The notes below the pieces were generated by a model, which saw nothing but the letters and a program-made list of their open reading frames with translations, did not search any database and was not told where the DNA came from. From Anaeramoeba flamelloides (taxonomy: Eukaryota; Metamonada; Anaeramoebidae), in the NCBI GenBank assembly GCA_027625915.1, contig JANTQA010000023.1:4464001-4528000 (forward strand): a stretch of 64,000 bases of DNA, written 5' to 3'. The position numbers and the translations under genes were made by a program. This document shows positions 23,156 through 34,744 of this stretch, piece after piece (position 1 is the first letter of the stretch; every line of letters begins with the position of its first letter).

Positions 23156-24088
23156 AATGATCACAAAAAAAAGTAAAAGTTATCATTTGATAAAATTTTT
23201 TTACTTATTTTTCATTTAACAAGAAAGACATCTGAAATTTAAATTTCTCAAACCGAAATAATACCTATTGATAAACTCTTAAAGCCTATTTCACATGAAT
23301 AGAAAAATACTAATAACAAAAAATCTTATAAAAGTCAATTTTAAAAAAGTTTACAATTATAATTCAAATTTGGAACAGTCAAAAGTCTTAAATTTTGGTT
23401 TAATTTGTTGTCTTTCAAATCTAATTTCAAATCCAATACCCAACCTAGTTTTTAGATTTGGGTTTTGTTTTGGAATGAGTTACAAAATAATAAAAAAAAT
23501 ATTTTAAAGCACTAATACCAGTATAAAAGCAAATAATGGCTATTTTTTTGTCATTTTTATCAAATTAACTTTTTGGAATATCCAAAAGTAATAGTGATGA
23601 ACCGAGTATTTGGCCATGTTTGAATAGTAATCATTTTTACATTTCAGGCAACTTTTGTTCATGGGGGTTTTTGAAGAAGGAGATTGAAAAACAATTACAA
23701 AAAAATAATGGACATTTTTTACTTTTATATTGACACTTCGGCTTTAAAATGTTAACTTTTAAGACTCTTTTACAAGCTTAAATCGATTTTATAATTTTTT
23801 TCTATTTTATAGTTTTTTATAGAGATTAAAAAATCCAAAATCTTTTTTTTTGTTTTTTGGTATAGAATTTGATATTTAGGGAGGGGGGGTATCCTTACCC
23901 TAGATTTGTTTATTATTAAATTATGAGGTAATTGAAAGTAAATATTATAAGTAATTTATATTTCAAATAACTCTCAAAAAAAATAATTTTAAATAAATTC
24001 TATTTAAATTAAATACGCCCAACCAAAAATGAAAAATTCACTTTTTTTTTTTTTATCGAATCAACCAATATTTGATTGTTTAGAAATA
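23156..24088. other. Intergenic, no gene seen
   Basis: Short frames only. A G-rich run GGGAGGGGGGG lies near 23880. Confidence 0.4.
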
Positions 24089-25194
24089 TGTTATTTCTAA
24101 AAAAGTAGGGAAAATATATTATCAAATATATTTATTAAAGCAAATCTTCAAATAAGTATTTACAATATACAAAATCATGAAAGACTATTTATTTATTCTT
24201 GATGATATTTTATTTTATTTCTTAGTATTGTTTTAGATAAATAAAAGATATTTAATTTTTTTTTTTGTAGATTTTATCTGATATTTTTATTGGGTGAAAA
24301 ATTGGTGTTAATTATTTTCTTTTTGTTTTAAAAAAATCCTTTTCATAACTTGTTTTATCTCAAAAAATTTTCAAATAGAATTGAATATAAACTAAATTTC
24401 ATAATAAATAGCCCATCTTACATTTAAATTTTGAATTGATTTTGTATCGTTTTGAAGTTTTTCCTCTCACAATGAAAAGTTTGTAAATGAATCATTTTTT
24501 CTCTTTTTTATTTTTTCAAAAGTGTTTTGTTAAAATGGAAAATGAAAATGAAAAATTGGAAAGAAGTAGCATATGAATAAATGAAAAAATCGGTTTCAAA
24601 TAGTAAAAAGAGATTAGATTTAGTTATTCAAATGGAAGGAGAATCGATAAATGGGTTTTTTTAATTTTTTAAATTTTCTATTTTTTATGTAATGCTTCTT
24701 TCAAAATAAATCTCCCAATTTTTTTTAACAATTTTTTTTATTGTTTTTTCTTTTATTTTTAGACAAAAAATAAATATCTCTTGAGTATATTATTGTATAT
24801 TAAAATCGAAATTTTTATATTACAATAGATAACTTCAATTATAAAAAATATTTTTCTTTAAAATTTGATTTTTAATGGGCCAATGATTTTGAAAGATAGT
24901 TTATATGACTGAATTTGACCTTTTCAAAAATCATCTTTACACTTTCCATATATCCAGTTTTTTATTGAAATTAACTGTTCTTCATTTTTACCAAAAATAA
25001 TTCTTTTTTTTTTTTTTTTACATTTTTTTGGTAATATTTCAAAGAAAATATTTTGAAATAAATACCTTAGACATCGATTCAATTGGTATTAATATTAAAC
25101 TAGTTCTGGTATTGTCAATTAACGAATAACCCCACTAAAAAAAGATGATTTTTATGTAATGTAAAAAAAAAAAGCCACTTTTTTGGAAATTCCT
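24089..25194 (+). mobile_element. MITE family A, copy A2, enlarged to ~1.1 kb
   Basis: The left 300 bp (AATATATTTATTAAA, TTCTTAGTATTGTTTTAG, CTTTTCATAAC) and right 290 bp (TTTTCAAAAATCATC, CTTTCCATAT-TCC, ATTAATATTAAACT, then GCCACTTTTTTGGAAAT) match A1 and A3 in order. About 500 bp at roughly 24395-24910 have no counterpart in the other copies. Terminal repeats are more worn than in A1. Confidence 0.75.
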
Positions 25195-25712
25195 TCACTA
25201 AATAATAAACTTCAGATCAAAAATGAGATTCATAAAAGAAAATAATGAACACACCTTAAATTTCAAAAAATAGAAAAATGGTAAAAAAATTTTTGTTCCC
25301 CTTTTATTAGAACTTCTCATGTAAATTTTCTCAATTTCTTTGGAAAATAAAAAATGTTGAAAATAAGATTTTTTAATAGTAAATGTCTGGTTTTAATAAT
25401 AATCCCTTTTTAAGTATTGCTATTCTAAAAGTCTTTAGATAACTTCAATATAAATATTACTTCTAAACTAATTGGTGTTTATGATTTCCATTTCAAAATA
25501 TGTCATAAATTTTTTCCAAACAAAAAACAATAAAATAAAAAACCTTTTTCTTAGAAAAGATGAAGAACTAAATTCAAACAAAAAATGGGTAATATTATAA
25601 TGATACAAATATTTTTTTCCCATAATCAAATATATTTATCGGTTTTTTCTTCGATTCAAAAATTTATCAAGAAAAAAAAATCATAGTAAAAAGAAATCAA
25701 TAATAATAAAAG
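25195..25712. other. Intergenic, no gene seen
   Basis: AT-rich spacer; its last bases form the left target-site duplicate of the LINE. Confidence 0.4.
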
Positions 25713-25728
25713 AAACAGATACCAATTT
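25713..25728 (+). repeat. LINE target-site duplication, left copy
   Basis: AAACAGATACCAATTT here equals 27057-27072 immediately after the poly(A) of the LINE; at least 13 bases (CAGATACCAATTT) are unambiguous. Confidence 0.85.
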
Positions 25729-27059
25729 ACAAAAATGTTTTGACTCTATACAACACTCGTTAATATATCAATCTATTAAAAAATTTATCAAAAATGAAAC
25801 AATTAAAAATTGGCTCTTGAGATATTACAAAAAAGAAGGAATTGGAGTTTATCAAGGAGATCCCTTATCACCAATTCTCTTCGCATTTATATCTCATTTC
25901 CTACTAGAAAAGTTAAAAACTTTAGCTGGCTATGTTCAAATGTATGCAGATGATCTTATTCTTATTATGAAAGGGCCATTAATCTCTCTAAAAATTAATT
26001 TAGAAAGGATTTTTGAAATAATAAAAAGATTCGGGATGAACCCACATAATAAAAAAACCAAATATAAAAAAGAATTAAAAGATATTTTTTATCTTGGGAT
26101 TTGGTTAGAAAAAAAACACACATCTTGAATATAATTTCAAAAAAAGTAGAAAAGTCCTTGGAAACACTTAATCGATTGTTTCAACAAAATAAACTCAACA
26201 ATGGAGTCAAAATAACTTCTTTCAAAGCTCTCATTTTAAGTCAACTTTATTATGGTCTTGAAATATTTGACTTGAAACAAAATTATTTTGAAAGAATTGA
26301 TAGATTTATCAATAAAACAGTCACAAATTTCTTACAAATTAATATCCATTCACCTCGATTAATTTATAAAACTGAAGCAAAAATTGATCTCGCTAGATTA
26401 AAAAATATACCGAAGAAAATATAAATTGATAGAAAAATTAGATTTCTTAAATTTAAAAAAAATTAAAAAACAATACTAAATTTTCGAAAATTGGAAAATG
26501 AAAATATTAATTGGCACACTAAGGGATTAAAATTATTAGATTTAGAATTAAAAGTTTTTCGATTAACCGAATTGGAAAATTCACCTAGTTGGAAAGTTCA
26601 ACAATATCTAAAAATTATAAAACAACAAAATTGCAATTTCAAACAACAAAAATATTTAAACTGGAAAGCTTCAAAAAACAATTCTAAAATTTCGAAATTT
26701 TACTAATTGTTTAAATAGGTACTCTTATGTAACAAGTAAAAATAAAAATAAAAATTGTGATTTATGTAAAGAAAAGTTAAATATTGATATCATTGAAGAT
26801 TTCGATCATTTTTTATGGGACTGTCCGGCCTATAAAATAAATCGAAAAAATCTGGATATCTGAATTTTTTGAAAAAATTAAAAAAATTAATAATATCAGA
26901 GATATTATTAATAAAAAAGAATTCATCATATATATTATCATTAGTAAGTGATAATAAAATTTGTGATTCTTTAACAAAATTTCTAAAAAAAAGTTTAGAA
27001 ATTAGGGCACACAGGAGAAAAGCAATTTTCTCTCTTCAAAAAAAAAAAAAAAAAAAAAA
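25729..27059 (+). mobile_element. 5'-truncated LINE (non-LTR retrotransposon) with reverse transcriptase remains
   Basis: Begins inside reverse transcriptase motif A (KCFDSIQHS at about 25734), then YQGDPLSPILF, the YADDLIL catalytic box (YADD at 25943-25954) and the downstream GIWLEKK segment. The frame then shifts near 26110 and continues as NIISKKVEKSLETLNRLF and on. Later pieces end in a zinc-binding CDLC...HFLWDCP motif (about 26756-26830), typical of LINE C-termini. A 21-base poly(A) at 27039-27059 and a 16-bp target-site duplication frame it. Several stops and frameshifts: dead on arrival or soon after. Absence of the 5' part with intact flanks is the usual outcome of incomplete target-primed reverse transcription. 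Confidence 0.92.
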
Positions 27060-27072
27060 CAGATACCAATTT
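27057..27072 (+). repeat. LINE target-site duplication, right copy
   Basis: Second copy of the 16-bp duplicate; its first three A bases may belong to the poly(A). Confidence 0.85.
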
Positions 27073-28611
27073 TTATACTTATAAAATAATATTATTTGTT
27101 TTTGATAAGATACTCTGTCATCTTTAATTAACATCAGTTATAACAAATAAAATAAAATAAAAAGAATTATGTATGAATTAATTAATGATGAATGACTATA
27201 CGGTTAGTTTAACAGTTTTATAAGAAGTGAGTTAAAAATAGATGTTTTAAAATAAATTTACTACACTTATTTGGAAAAATCTTTCTTTTATTTCGAAAAC
27301 AAAATAGAAATTATTATAATTTTTGAGTATCACTAAAATATTTCAATTAGTAGAAAATTATGAATAAAATATTTTAAGATAATTACATAATCTAATCTGA
27401 ATTAAAGATTAAAAAATAAATCTAATCGATTGGTTTTTAGATCTCGTTAAAAATATTCCCGAAAAAAAAAAATCAAATAAATTACTAAAAATTTATTCTT
27501 TTTTTTATCAAATTGTTTTCACAAAAAATTGATTGTAGGTATTAATAAAATAAAAGTATTTTAATTTTTTTTTTTTATAAAGTTGTGAAAATCTAGAACT
27601 TCAAATCACCAATATATTTTTAATAAACTATCACATATTCAAATTTCACTGTTTTTAATGGTATTCCTACGCCCCCCTCTTTAAATGAGATGAAACTACC
27701 CATATAAAATTCTATATATTGAAATTATTTATTGTTTCCACAATGGAATATGAAATAGAAAGTTTCTTCTCAAAATCACAATTTTTCAAAAAAAAAACTC
27801 TAAAAGCAAAGATTTAACGAGTAAACACGATATTCTTAGATCAATGATTTTCTTCCTCAAGAATACAATCAAAAAACTAAATAGAAGTTATTTTATCAGA
27901 TCCCTATCATCCCTTTTCACTCAAAAAGTGTATTACTTTTCTCTTAGAAGTTTACCAGAACGTTTTGAAAATATTTCTAATTTTTTTATTTTTTCAAAAT
28001 AATACACACACTTTGACATTTTATGTCAAATATTTTTCTGGAATAATAAAAGTATTAGTTTTTAAAAATTATCCATCATTTACAAAAAATAATTAAAACC
28101 CAAATTGCAAATTATCATAATATAGTTGTTCTAAGAGTAAAAAGATAAATAAAAGTACTTTTTATCTCACCTAAATCATAATATTTTTTCTGAAAATAAA
28201 ACAATATTCAAAGACAAATCTAGTTTGTTTTTGGATTGAAAAATCTCTGAACAATTATGAAAATATTTTGTTATTGCTTAAAGTGCATTACAAAAACAAA
28301 AAATGAATTCCTGAGAATTTGATCCTTATTTGGAAACAATTTTTCAATCAAAAATTAATTGTTATCTAAGTTCGGATTCACTAAATAAAAAAAAATTCTT
28401 TTTAATTTTAAAAAAAAAAATCATTATATATTAAGAGAAAATATAAGGGTATTTTAAAACTATGGAACCTTTCCTAGAATTGTGATAATTAATATTTTCT
28501 GAAATAATTTTTTATTTTTTAGTTTTTAAAAAAATTACAAAAATAATAAAATAAAATTAATTAAAAAAAAAAATTATTAATTTTCTTAAAACCAAACTTT
28601 TTTCAATTTAA
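27073..28611. other. Intergenic upstream of the RasGEF gene
   Basis: No gene. A block near 27665-27695 (CGCCCCCCTCTTTAAATGAG) faintly recalls repeat F. The last 60 bases before the RasGEF ATG are A/T with a T-run but no recognisable promoter element. Confidence 0.45.
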
Positions 28612-31600
28612 ATGAGAAGCTTTGTTCAAACAAACTCAACAACAAGCAATCAAACGTTTCAAACAATTCAAAATTATCGAGCCAAAACAAAACGTATTCT
28701 AAGGAGTAAGAAATTGATACCTATTGAAAATCTTTTTGAAACTACAAAAGAAATGCGAAAGAGTGCCTTAAAACAAGTTTGTTCATGGAAACAATATGGT
28801 GCAACTTTATCAATTGATCAAAAGAGTGGTGATAGGATAATCAAAGAAGGTCACTTTGAAGATCTTGTGGATTATTTTTTATTGACTTCAATCTTCCCCG
28901 AAAACGATTTTCGATCTTTTTTATATATTTACAACCGCTTTTGTTCATTTACCGAAGCAATGGGAATTTTTCTTGATCGATCTCAAAGTCATAAAAACAA
29001 AATGGAAATCCAAAATCAAACACAAGTCAAGAAATGTAAGAATAATTCAATCTTCATGGTCTTAGAAAGTTGGTTCAAATTTGCACCAAAAGATTTCTAT
29101 CAGAATCAAGAATATGTAGAAAGTGAAGTATTACATTTTCTCAAAAAGAAAATCATTCAAATTGACAACCTCTCTTCTTTACAGTTTATAACCAAAGTGA
29201 AAAGATCTTTTCAAAAGAAAACAGAACCTGAGAGATTTGAAAATTTATTGAATCAGATGAGCAACCAATATAAGACTGGTTTAAAAGTACGTAAATTCCA
29301 AGAAGAAATTTGTGGGGAAAATATGAACAGTCTTCATAAGTTGAGTGTCTGCTCCTTGAGTTCAATTGAAGTTGCAAGGCAACTAACTTTAATGGATTTT
29401 GAAATGTTCTGTTCTGTAAATTTCAGAGATTTTATTTCCTATTTTTCGATTGGCACCTTAGATAAAGTGATTCTAACCAAAAAATGTCCATCGTTAGCAC
29501 ATGCCATGGAGAGGTTTAGTCAAATGAAAAGATGGACTGCGGTTGTCATTCTTTCTGCGGGGCGATGGATTTCACCATGGAGAAAGCAGAAAACAGGATC
29601 TGGTACAAGAAGGAAAACTGAAAGCATTTTTAAAAGAAGCCCATTATCAGGATCTGGCACCCCAAAAAAGTTTGTCACTGGGAAAAACGAAGGCAAACTT
29701 AATAAAAGAAAACAGCAAAGGGGGAACTCAGGATGGTCGCCAAGACAATTAAAAAAAGAATTACTCAAGAATGAAAAGTTAGCAAAGCAAAGATCACAAG
29801 TCATCGGTTGGTTCATTGATGTTGCCAAGGAGCTCAAAAAACTCAAAAACTTTCATTCATTTTTTGCCATAGTTGCTGGTTTCCAATTAAATTCAATTAA
29901 TAGACTGGATAAAACCTGGGCACTGCTACCAACCAATTATAAAAGATCTCTTGATTCCCTAACGACATCAACATCCAAAAGAAACAACTATCGTAAGTAC
30001 AGACAAGAACTAAAAACACTCTTACCGCCAGCAATTCCTTGTCTCGAGATTATGATATACGATCTTCTAAAATTCCATTACTTTGATCAAGATCGCCCAG
30101 ATAAAAAAAATCTAAAAATAATTAATTGGGGCAAATATTGGAAAATAACAAAATATCTGAATAGAATTACTCATTTAAGGAGGCAATCATACTGTTTTAA
30201 CAAATGTGAAAAAATATCAGAAATTATTGATAATAAGGATCCGCCTTCTGAAAAAATACTGTACGAATATTCTGAAAAGTTGGAACCAATATCAAAACTA
30301 AAATATGTGCATTTAGTAATTGGAGCACAAATTAAATTTACCCAATTCAAAGAAATCAAAAATAATGAAAAGGTAGATCAATCTGTTAATGGAAAAGAAA
30401 ATGAAAATGAACAACCTTTTGATGTTGAAGGCCATGGGTGTTGGTCAGAAGAATTGAGATTACCAATTGGAAAGACAAAGTATATTTTAAATGATGAAAT
30501 CGCTGAAGAAAAGAGAATTCTTCAGGAATTAGATGATACTTTTGATGAAAATTCTTGTTTAATTGAAAAAATTATAACCCCAACTAAGTTCAAAAATTAC
30601 AACAAAAAGATGATTAAGAAGAGTAAGAACAAGAAAAAATATATCGATTTTAATGAAGAAGAATTTGTAATCGTTGGGGCAACAAAGGAATGGCTAATTA
30701 AATATATTTGTTCTGAAAAGGGAGCGAGTTCGAAATTTGTTGAAGATTTTATGTTAACTTACCGCTCCTTTATGGAACCTCTAGAACTGTTTGCGCTTAT
30801 CAAATACAGGTACCATATAAAGGCAAGAGAGAACTTAAAAGGGAAAAAATTACAAATATTTAAAAAAAAGATCCAAAAAAAACTTAAAATTAGAGTATTT
30901 TCCATTTTAAAGAAATGGATAATAAAATACTCCAATGACTTTTATTGTGACCCTAAATTAGAGCATAAAGTCAAAAAGTTTGCGTCTGATATATTTAATA
31001 ATGAAAAAAATATGAGTGGTGTTGCGAAAATCTTATTGGATACCCTGAAAAGAATGGAATCAAACCCAACACTTTGCAAGCATAGAAACACTATAGCCAC
31101 AATTAGAATAGCACCAAAATCGAGATACCCAAAGAATCTCAAAAAATTTACATTTTTAGATCTCGATACACTCGAATTAGCTCGGCAACTCACATTAATT
31201 GAATCATATATGTTTCACCAAATTAATTACAAAGAATATCTTGGGCAAAGTTGGATAAAGAAAGATAAAATGGATCGGGCACCAAATATTTATAAATTAT
31301 CACAATTCTTTAATCAAATTAGTCTCTGGCTCGCCTCAGAAATATTGTTATATAAAAAGGTAAAGAAAAGGACACAAGCCTTAAAGAAATGTATAAATTT
31401 GGCAATAAAATGTAAAGAAATCAAAAATTTTAATGCCTGTCAGGAAATTACAGCTACTCTCTCAAATCCTGCTGTGCACCGTTTAAAAAAAACTTGGAAT
31501 GGTCTTAGTACAAAATCAAAGGATCGTTGGAAGGTTATTTCTGATTTGTTAAGTAGGAATTGTAATTTTCAAAATATTCGAAAGGTTCTAGATACAGTTG

Positions 31601-31890
31601 TGCCACCCGTTCTTCCCTATTTAGGCCTTTATTTATCTGATTTGGTGTTTATAGATGAGGCTAATACTGATTATCTAATGTCAAAGAATGGTAGAACAAA
31701 ATTAATTAATTTTGAAAAACATCGACAAACCTCTACTATTCTTTCAAAAGTGAACCGATTTAAAAAAATCCCCTATGTCTTCCATCCTATTAGAGAAATT
31801 CAAAATTGGATCATCGATAATACTAGTTTTGATTATAATCTAAATCAACTTTTTGAAACTAGTTTACAATTTGAAAAGAGAAAAAATTAA
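28612..31890 (+). CDS. Tandem double RasGEF protein, 1092 aa
   Basis: Guanine nucleotide exchange factor for Ras-family GTPases, with two complete modules in one chain. Module 1: RasGEF_N at about residues 80-220 (EGHFEDLVDYFLLTSIFPEN) and catalytic domain at about 240-550 (SSIEVARQLTLMDFEMF; INRLDKTWALLP). Module 2: RasGEF_N at about 685-830 (VEDFMLTYRSFMEPLELF) and catalytic domain at about 850-1075 (DTLELARQLTLIESYMF; AVHRLKKTWNGLS; PYLGLYLSDLVFIDEANTDYL). Module 2 is canonical. Module 1 carries an insert of about 75 residues (about 317-391) between the WTAVVILSA helix and SQVIGWFIDVAKEL, and its PFLG-YLSDLTFIEEGNPD equivalent is worn to PCLEIMIYDLLKFHYFD, so its activity is doubtful. No PH, DH or other partner domain. 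Single exon, true ATG start. Acts at membranes on Ras or Rap (family knowledge). Confidence 0.95.
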   Translation: MRSFVQTNSTTSNQTFQTIQNYRAKTKRILRSKKLIPIENLFETTKEMRKSALKQVCSWKQYGATLSIDQKSGDRIIKEGHFEDLVDYFLLTSIFPENDFRSFLYIYNRFCSFTEAMGIFLDRSQSHKNKMEIQNQTQVKKCKNNSIFMVLESWFKFAPKDFYQNQEYVESEVLHFLKKKIIQIDNLSSLQFITKVKRSFQKKTEPERFENLLNQMSNQYKTGLKVRKFQEEICGENMNSLHKLSVCSLSSIEVARQLTLMDFEMFCSVNFRDFISYFSIGTLDKVILTKKCPSLAHAMERFSQMKRWTAVVILSAGRWISPWRKQKTGSGTRRKTESIFKRSPLSGSGTPKKFVTGKNEGKLNKRKQQRGNSGWSPRQLKKELLKNEKLAKQRSQVIGWFIDVAKELKKLKNFHSFFAIVAGFQLNSINRLDKTWALLPTNYKRSLDSLTTSTSKRNNYRKYRQELKTLLPPAIPCLEIMIYDLLKFHYFDQDRPDKKNLKIINWGKYWKITKYLNRITHLRRQSYCFNKCEKISEIIDNKDPPSEKILYEYSEKLEPISKLKYVHLVIGAQIKFTQFKEIKNNEKVDQSVNGKENENEQPFDVEGHGCWSEELRLPIGKTKYILNDEIAEEKRILQELDDTFDENSCLIEKIITPTKFKNYNKKMIKKSKNKKKYIDFNEEEFVIVGATKEWLIKYICSEKGASSKFVEDFMLTYRSFMEPLELFALIKYRYHIKARENLKGKKLQIFKKKIQKKLKIRVFSILKKWIIKYSNDFYCDPKLEHKVKKFASDIFNNEKNMSGVAKILLDTLKRMESNPTLCKHRNTIATIRIAPKSRYPKNLKKFTFLDLDTLELARQLTLIESYMFHQINYKEYLGQSWIKKDKMDRAPNIYKLSQFFNQISLWLASEILLYKKVKKRTQALKKCINLAIKCKEIKNFNACQEITATLSNPAVHRLKKTWNGLSTKSKDRWKVISDLLSRNCNFQNIRKVLDTVVPPVLPYLGLYLSDLVFIDEANTDYLMSKNGRTKLINFEKHRQTSTILSKVNRFKKIPYVFHPIREIQNWIIDNTSFDYNLNQLFETSLQFEKRKN

Positions 31891-31898
31891 CAAGTATG

Positions 31899-31904
<6 letters not shown>

Positions 31905-31951
<47 letters not shown>
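31905..31951. repeat. (TA)n microsatellite after the RasGEF stop
   Basis: About 23 TA units followed by three TTGG units; starts 15 bases after the stop codon, so it is probably in the 3' untranslated region. Confidence 0.9.
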
Positions 31952-31954
<3 letters not shown>

Positions 31955-32105
31955 TTGGTTGGTTAGTTGAAGTAATATTAATAGAATGGTGTGGTTTATT
32001 TGATAATTTAAAATTGTGTTTCTTTATATATTTATTTTATTTTCAGTAAAAAAAAATTTATTTTTACGTAAAAAAGAATTTTAATAAATATGTATTTAAA
32101 ACAGA

Positions 32106-32148
32106 ATATATATATATATATATATATAGATAGATAGATAGATAGATA
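32106..32148. repeat. Compound (TA)n-(GATA)n microsatellite
   Basis: About ten TA units run into five GATA units. Confidence 0.9.
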
Positions 32149-32566
32149 TTTATTTATTCAAACTTTTGAACAATAATAATAGATCTTAACATGCTAGTTA
32201 AACAAGTTATTATTTCTTTTTTTCTTTTTCATCTAAAAATATTTTTTTCCCAATTATTTTAATATAAACTAAAAGTCAAATTCTTCTAAACAGTTAAAAA
32301 AATAAGAATATTACTATTTCGTTCAATTTTGAAATGATTTTGTTTTTTAAAATCTTTTTTAAGGAATTTTTTTTATTAACATTTCTTTTTCACAATTATA
32401 AAGAAGTTTATATTTGAAATATTTTTTTTTTCAATTGATTGAAATTCTGGTTATTGGTTTCTTTTTAAAGAGAAAAAACATAAGAAAGCAAGTTGGGGAA
32501 TATTACAGGTGCTCAATTGATAATGATAAAGTTAAATTATCACAAATTTGCAAATATATATCTATA

Positions 32567-33279
32567 TAAACTATTTTCCAGTTAAAGGTGGCCAGTTTTG
32601 ATGGGTGTAATATATGTATTTCAAGGGTTTGCAAGGATATTAGAAGTAAAAAATTTATTTTGGAAATTTTCAAAATTGAAATCTATTTTTAAAATTTTTT
32701 TGTTTTTTTTTTCAATTTTTTTTTATATCTCATTTAGTTGTAATTTTTTTTTATTGCAAGATCAATAGTCACTTGGTAAAAATGTGTTATTCTCATGGTT
32801 ATTGAAACTGTGGAAATGATTGTTTGGAAATCATATTGATTTCTATTTGAATTTTATTTGATCTTTGATACTGATATTTATTTGATAAATGTAGAAAAAT
32901 TTTCACTTCATTTTCATTTCCTTTTTCCAATAGAATCCACAGATCCCAACCTAATTCATTTGGGGACTTAGTTTTCTAAAAGAAAAGTATGGAAAATCAA
33001 GTGAAAATTGTTTCCTATTTATTATTCACAAACCTGTAGAAGATCAAAGAGAAAATACTTTGTTTTTCTCAATAGGGTTACTAAGAATTTGAGTTTTTCC
33101 ATTTTTAAGAAAATCCATTGATTAATTAATTTTCTTTCAGGGGGGTATCAACTATTCTTTAGTGAGTATTATTCTATTATTTCTTATTATTTCTTCAAAG
33201 GTAACTTATATAAAATAATTGATATTTGAAAAAAACTACTTAATTTTTGGATACATCTTTGACTGGAACAATGTTTAGT
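32567..33279 (+). mobile_element. MITE family C, copy C2 (713 bp, best preserved)
   Basis: Left end TATAAACTATTTTCCAGTTA and AAGGTGGCC; right end, read inverted, CTAAACATTGTTCCAGTCAA and AGATGTATCC: an imperfect terminal inverted repeat. The interior contains the family blocks TTGCAAGATCAATAGTCACT, TTTTCACTTCATTTTCATTT and ATCAACTATTCTTTAGTGAG. No coding frame. A (TA)-rich flank precedes the left end. Confidence 0.8.
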
Positions 33280-33514
33280 TGATTGTCTCACCCTCATATT
33301 AAAAAAAAGAAATCAAATACAAATAATCACTAACAATTTCAAACATGCAAATCTATATCTATTCAATAATTTTAGATTCTTTTTTTTTCTACGATTTTTT
33401 TTTACATTAATAAATTTTTTAGACTCTTTATTAGGTCGTGTATACATTTTTTCCTTTATGGGTGGAAAAATGAGTCCAAAAGATTTATTATTATAGTGCC
33501 CGCATGCTTGTGTT

Positions 33515-33770
33515 TAGGCACTCTTTAAATTGAAAGATCCAAAATTAAATACTTCAAAAACTCCTCTTTAACAGCAAAGTATTTTTGTTAATATTTATGT
33601 CTTGACAATAAATACTCTTTCAAAAATTTTCAACACAATTTTGTTTATTTTTATAAATATTTATTAATTTTTGTTTTTTTTGTTTGGTAAATGGTGAATA
33701 ATTGTTAAAATTTTAATTCTAGAGTAGTTCAATTATATATTTCGGTTATAATTTATTTCATAGATTTTAT
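33515..33770 (+). repeat. Repeat F copy 3
   Basis: Matches 11675-11930 along its whole length: TTTAGGCACTCTTTAAATTG, CTCTTTAACAGCAAAGTATT, TTGACAATAAATACTC, TTATAATTTATTTC. Confidence 0.6.
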
Positions 33771-34744
33771 TTTTCAGAAATTGAAAATTGTTGTGTTAAC
33801 AATTTTGAGTTGGGGTGGGTTGATAACAGAGGACAGTTAGAAGAGAAAGTAAATTTATTCTAATATTTTATTTCTGTAATTTTTTTTTTATTTTAACCTA
33901 CTGAACTTGCATTTATTGAATTTTATCTTACGTCTCTTTTATAAAAAAGATAGAATTTTTCCTAATTATTTTAAATATTTAAGCGTATTGATTTTGAGAT
34001 ATTTATAAAAAACAATATATGTGACAAGGATTAATCTTAAATGTAAGTTTTAATTCGGGTAGACTAATATAACAAATTAAAAAGATGAAATTAAATAAAA
34101 TTTAAATATAAAATACATGTTTTTTAAAAATAAGATATTTTTTATATTTTGATTTTTTTGGTCCAGAATCATTTTAATTAATCAAGAATAATTTGATAAT
34201 CTTTTTTTAAGATTTTTCATTTCAAAAAAATATATCTATATATCTTCAAAAATACAAATAAATATTAAAATATTAAAATGCCATAATTAATTATATTTAA
34301 ATATATATATATATCTATATATTAGTTATTTTTACTCCTTAATTGAATTCTTTTCAGTAAAGAAATCGGTAATGTGTTTCAAAAGATCTTTTTTACCTGT
34401 ATGGAAGCTCTATTTAAGGGATTTGTTTTTTTCTTGACAAATTATAAGATAAAAAATATCTCTAAATTCTTGTTTATATTTAGTTTTTTTATGATTCGTA
34501 TTTTTTCGACTCTTATTATTAAAACAATTCAAAAATTAAAAAATGAATCATTAAAAAAAATTATTTATTTCAAGAATTAAAATAAAGTTTAAAATAAAAA
34601 TATAAATCTAAAAAAAATATCTAACGAAATTAAATAAATAAATATTTAAATTTATTTTTTTTATATTATGGGCAATTGAATAAATATATAATTAAAAAAA
34701 ATAGTAAAAATTTGAATTAAATATTTAACATTATAAATTCAAAT
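33771..34744. other. Intergenic, no gene seen
   Basis: AT-rich; a 20-codon frame from ATG 34372 (FKRSFLPVWKLYLRDLF) follows a TTTTCAG and could be a lone decayed exon. (TA)n near 34303. Confidence 0.4.
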
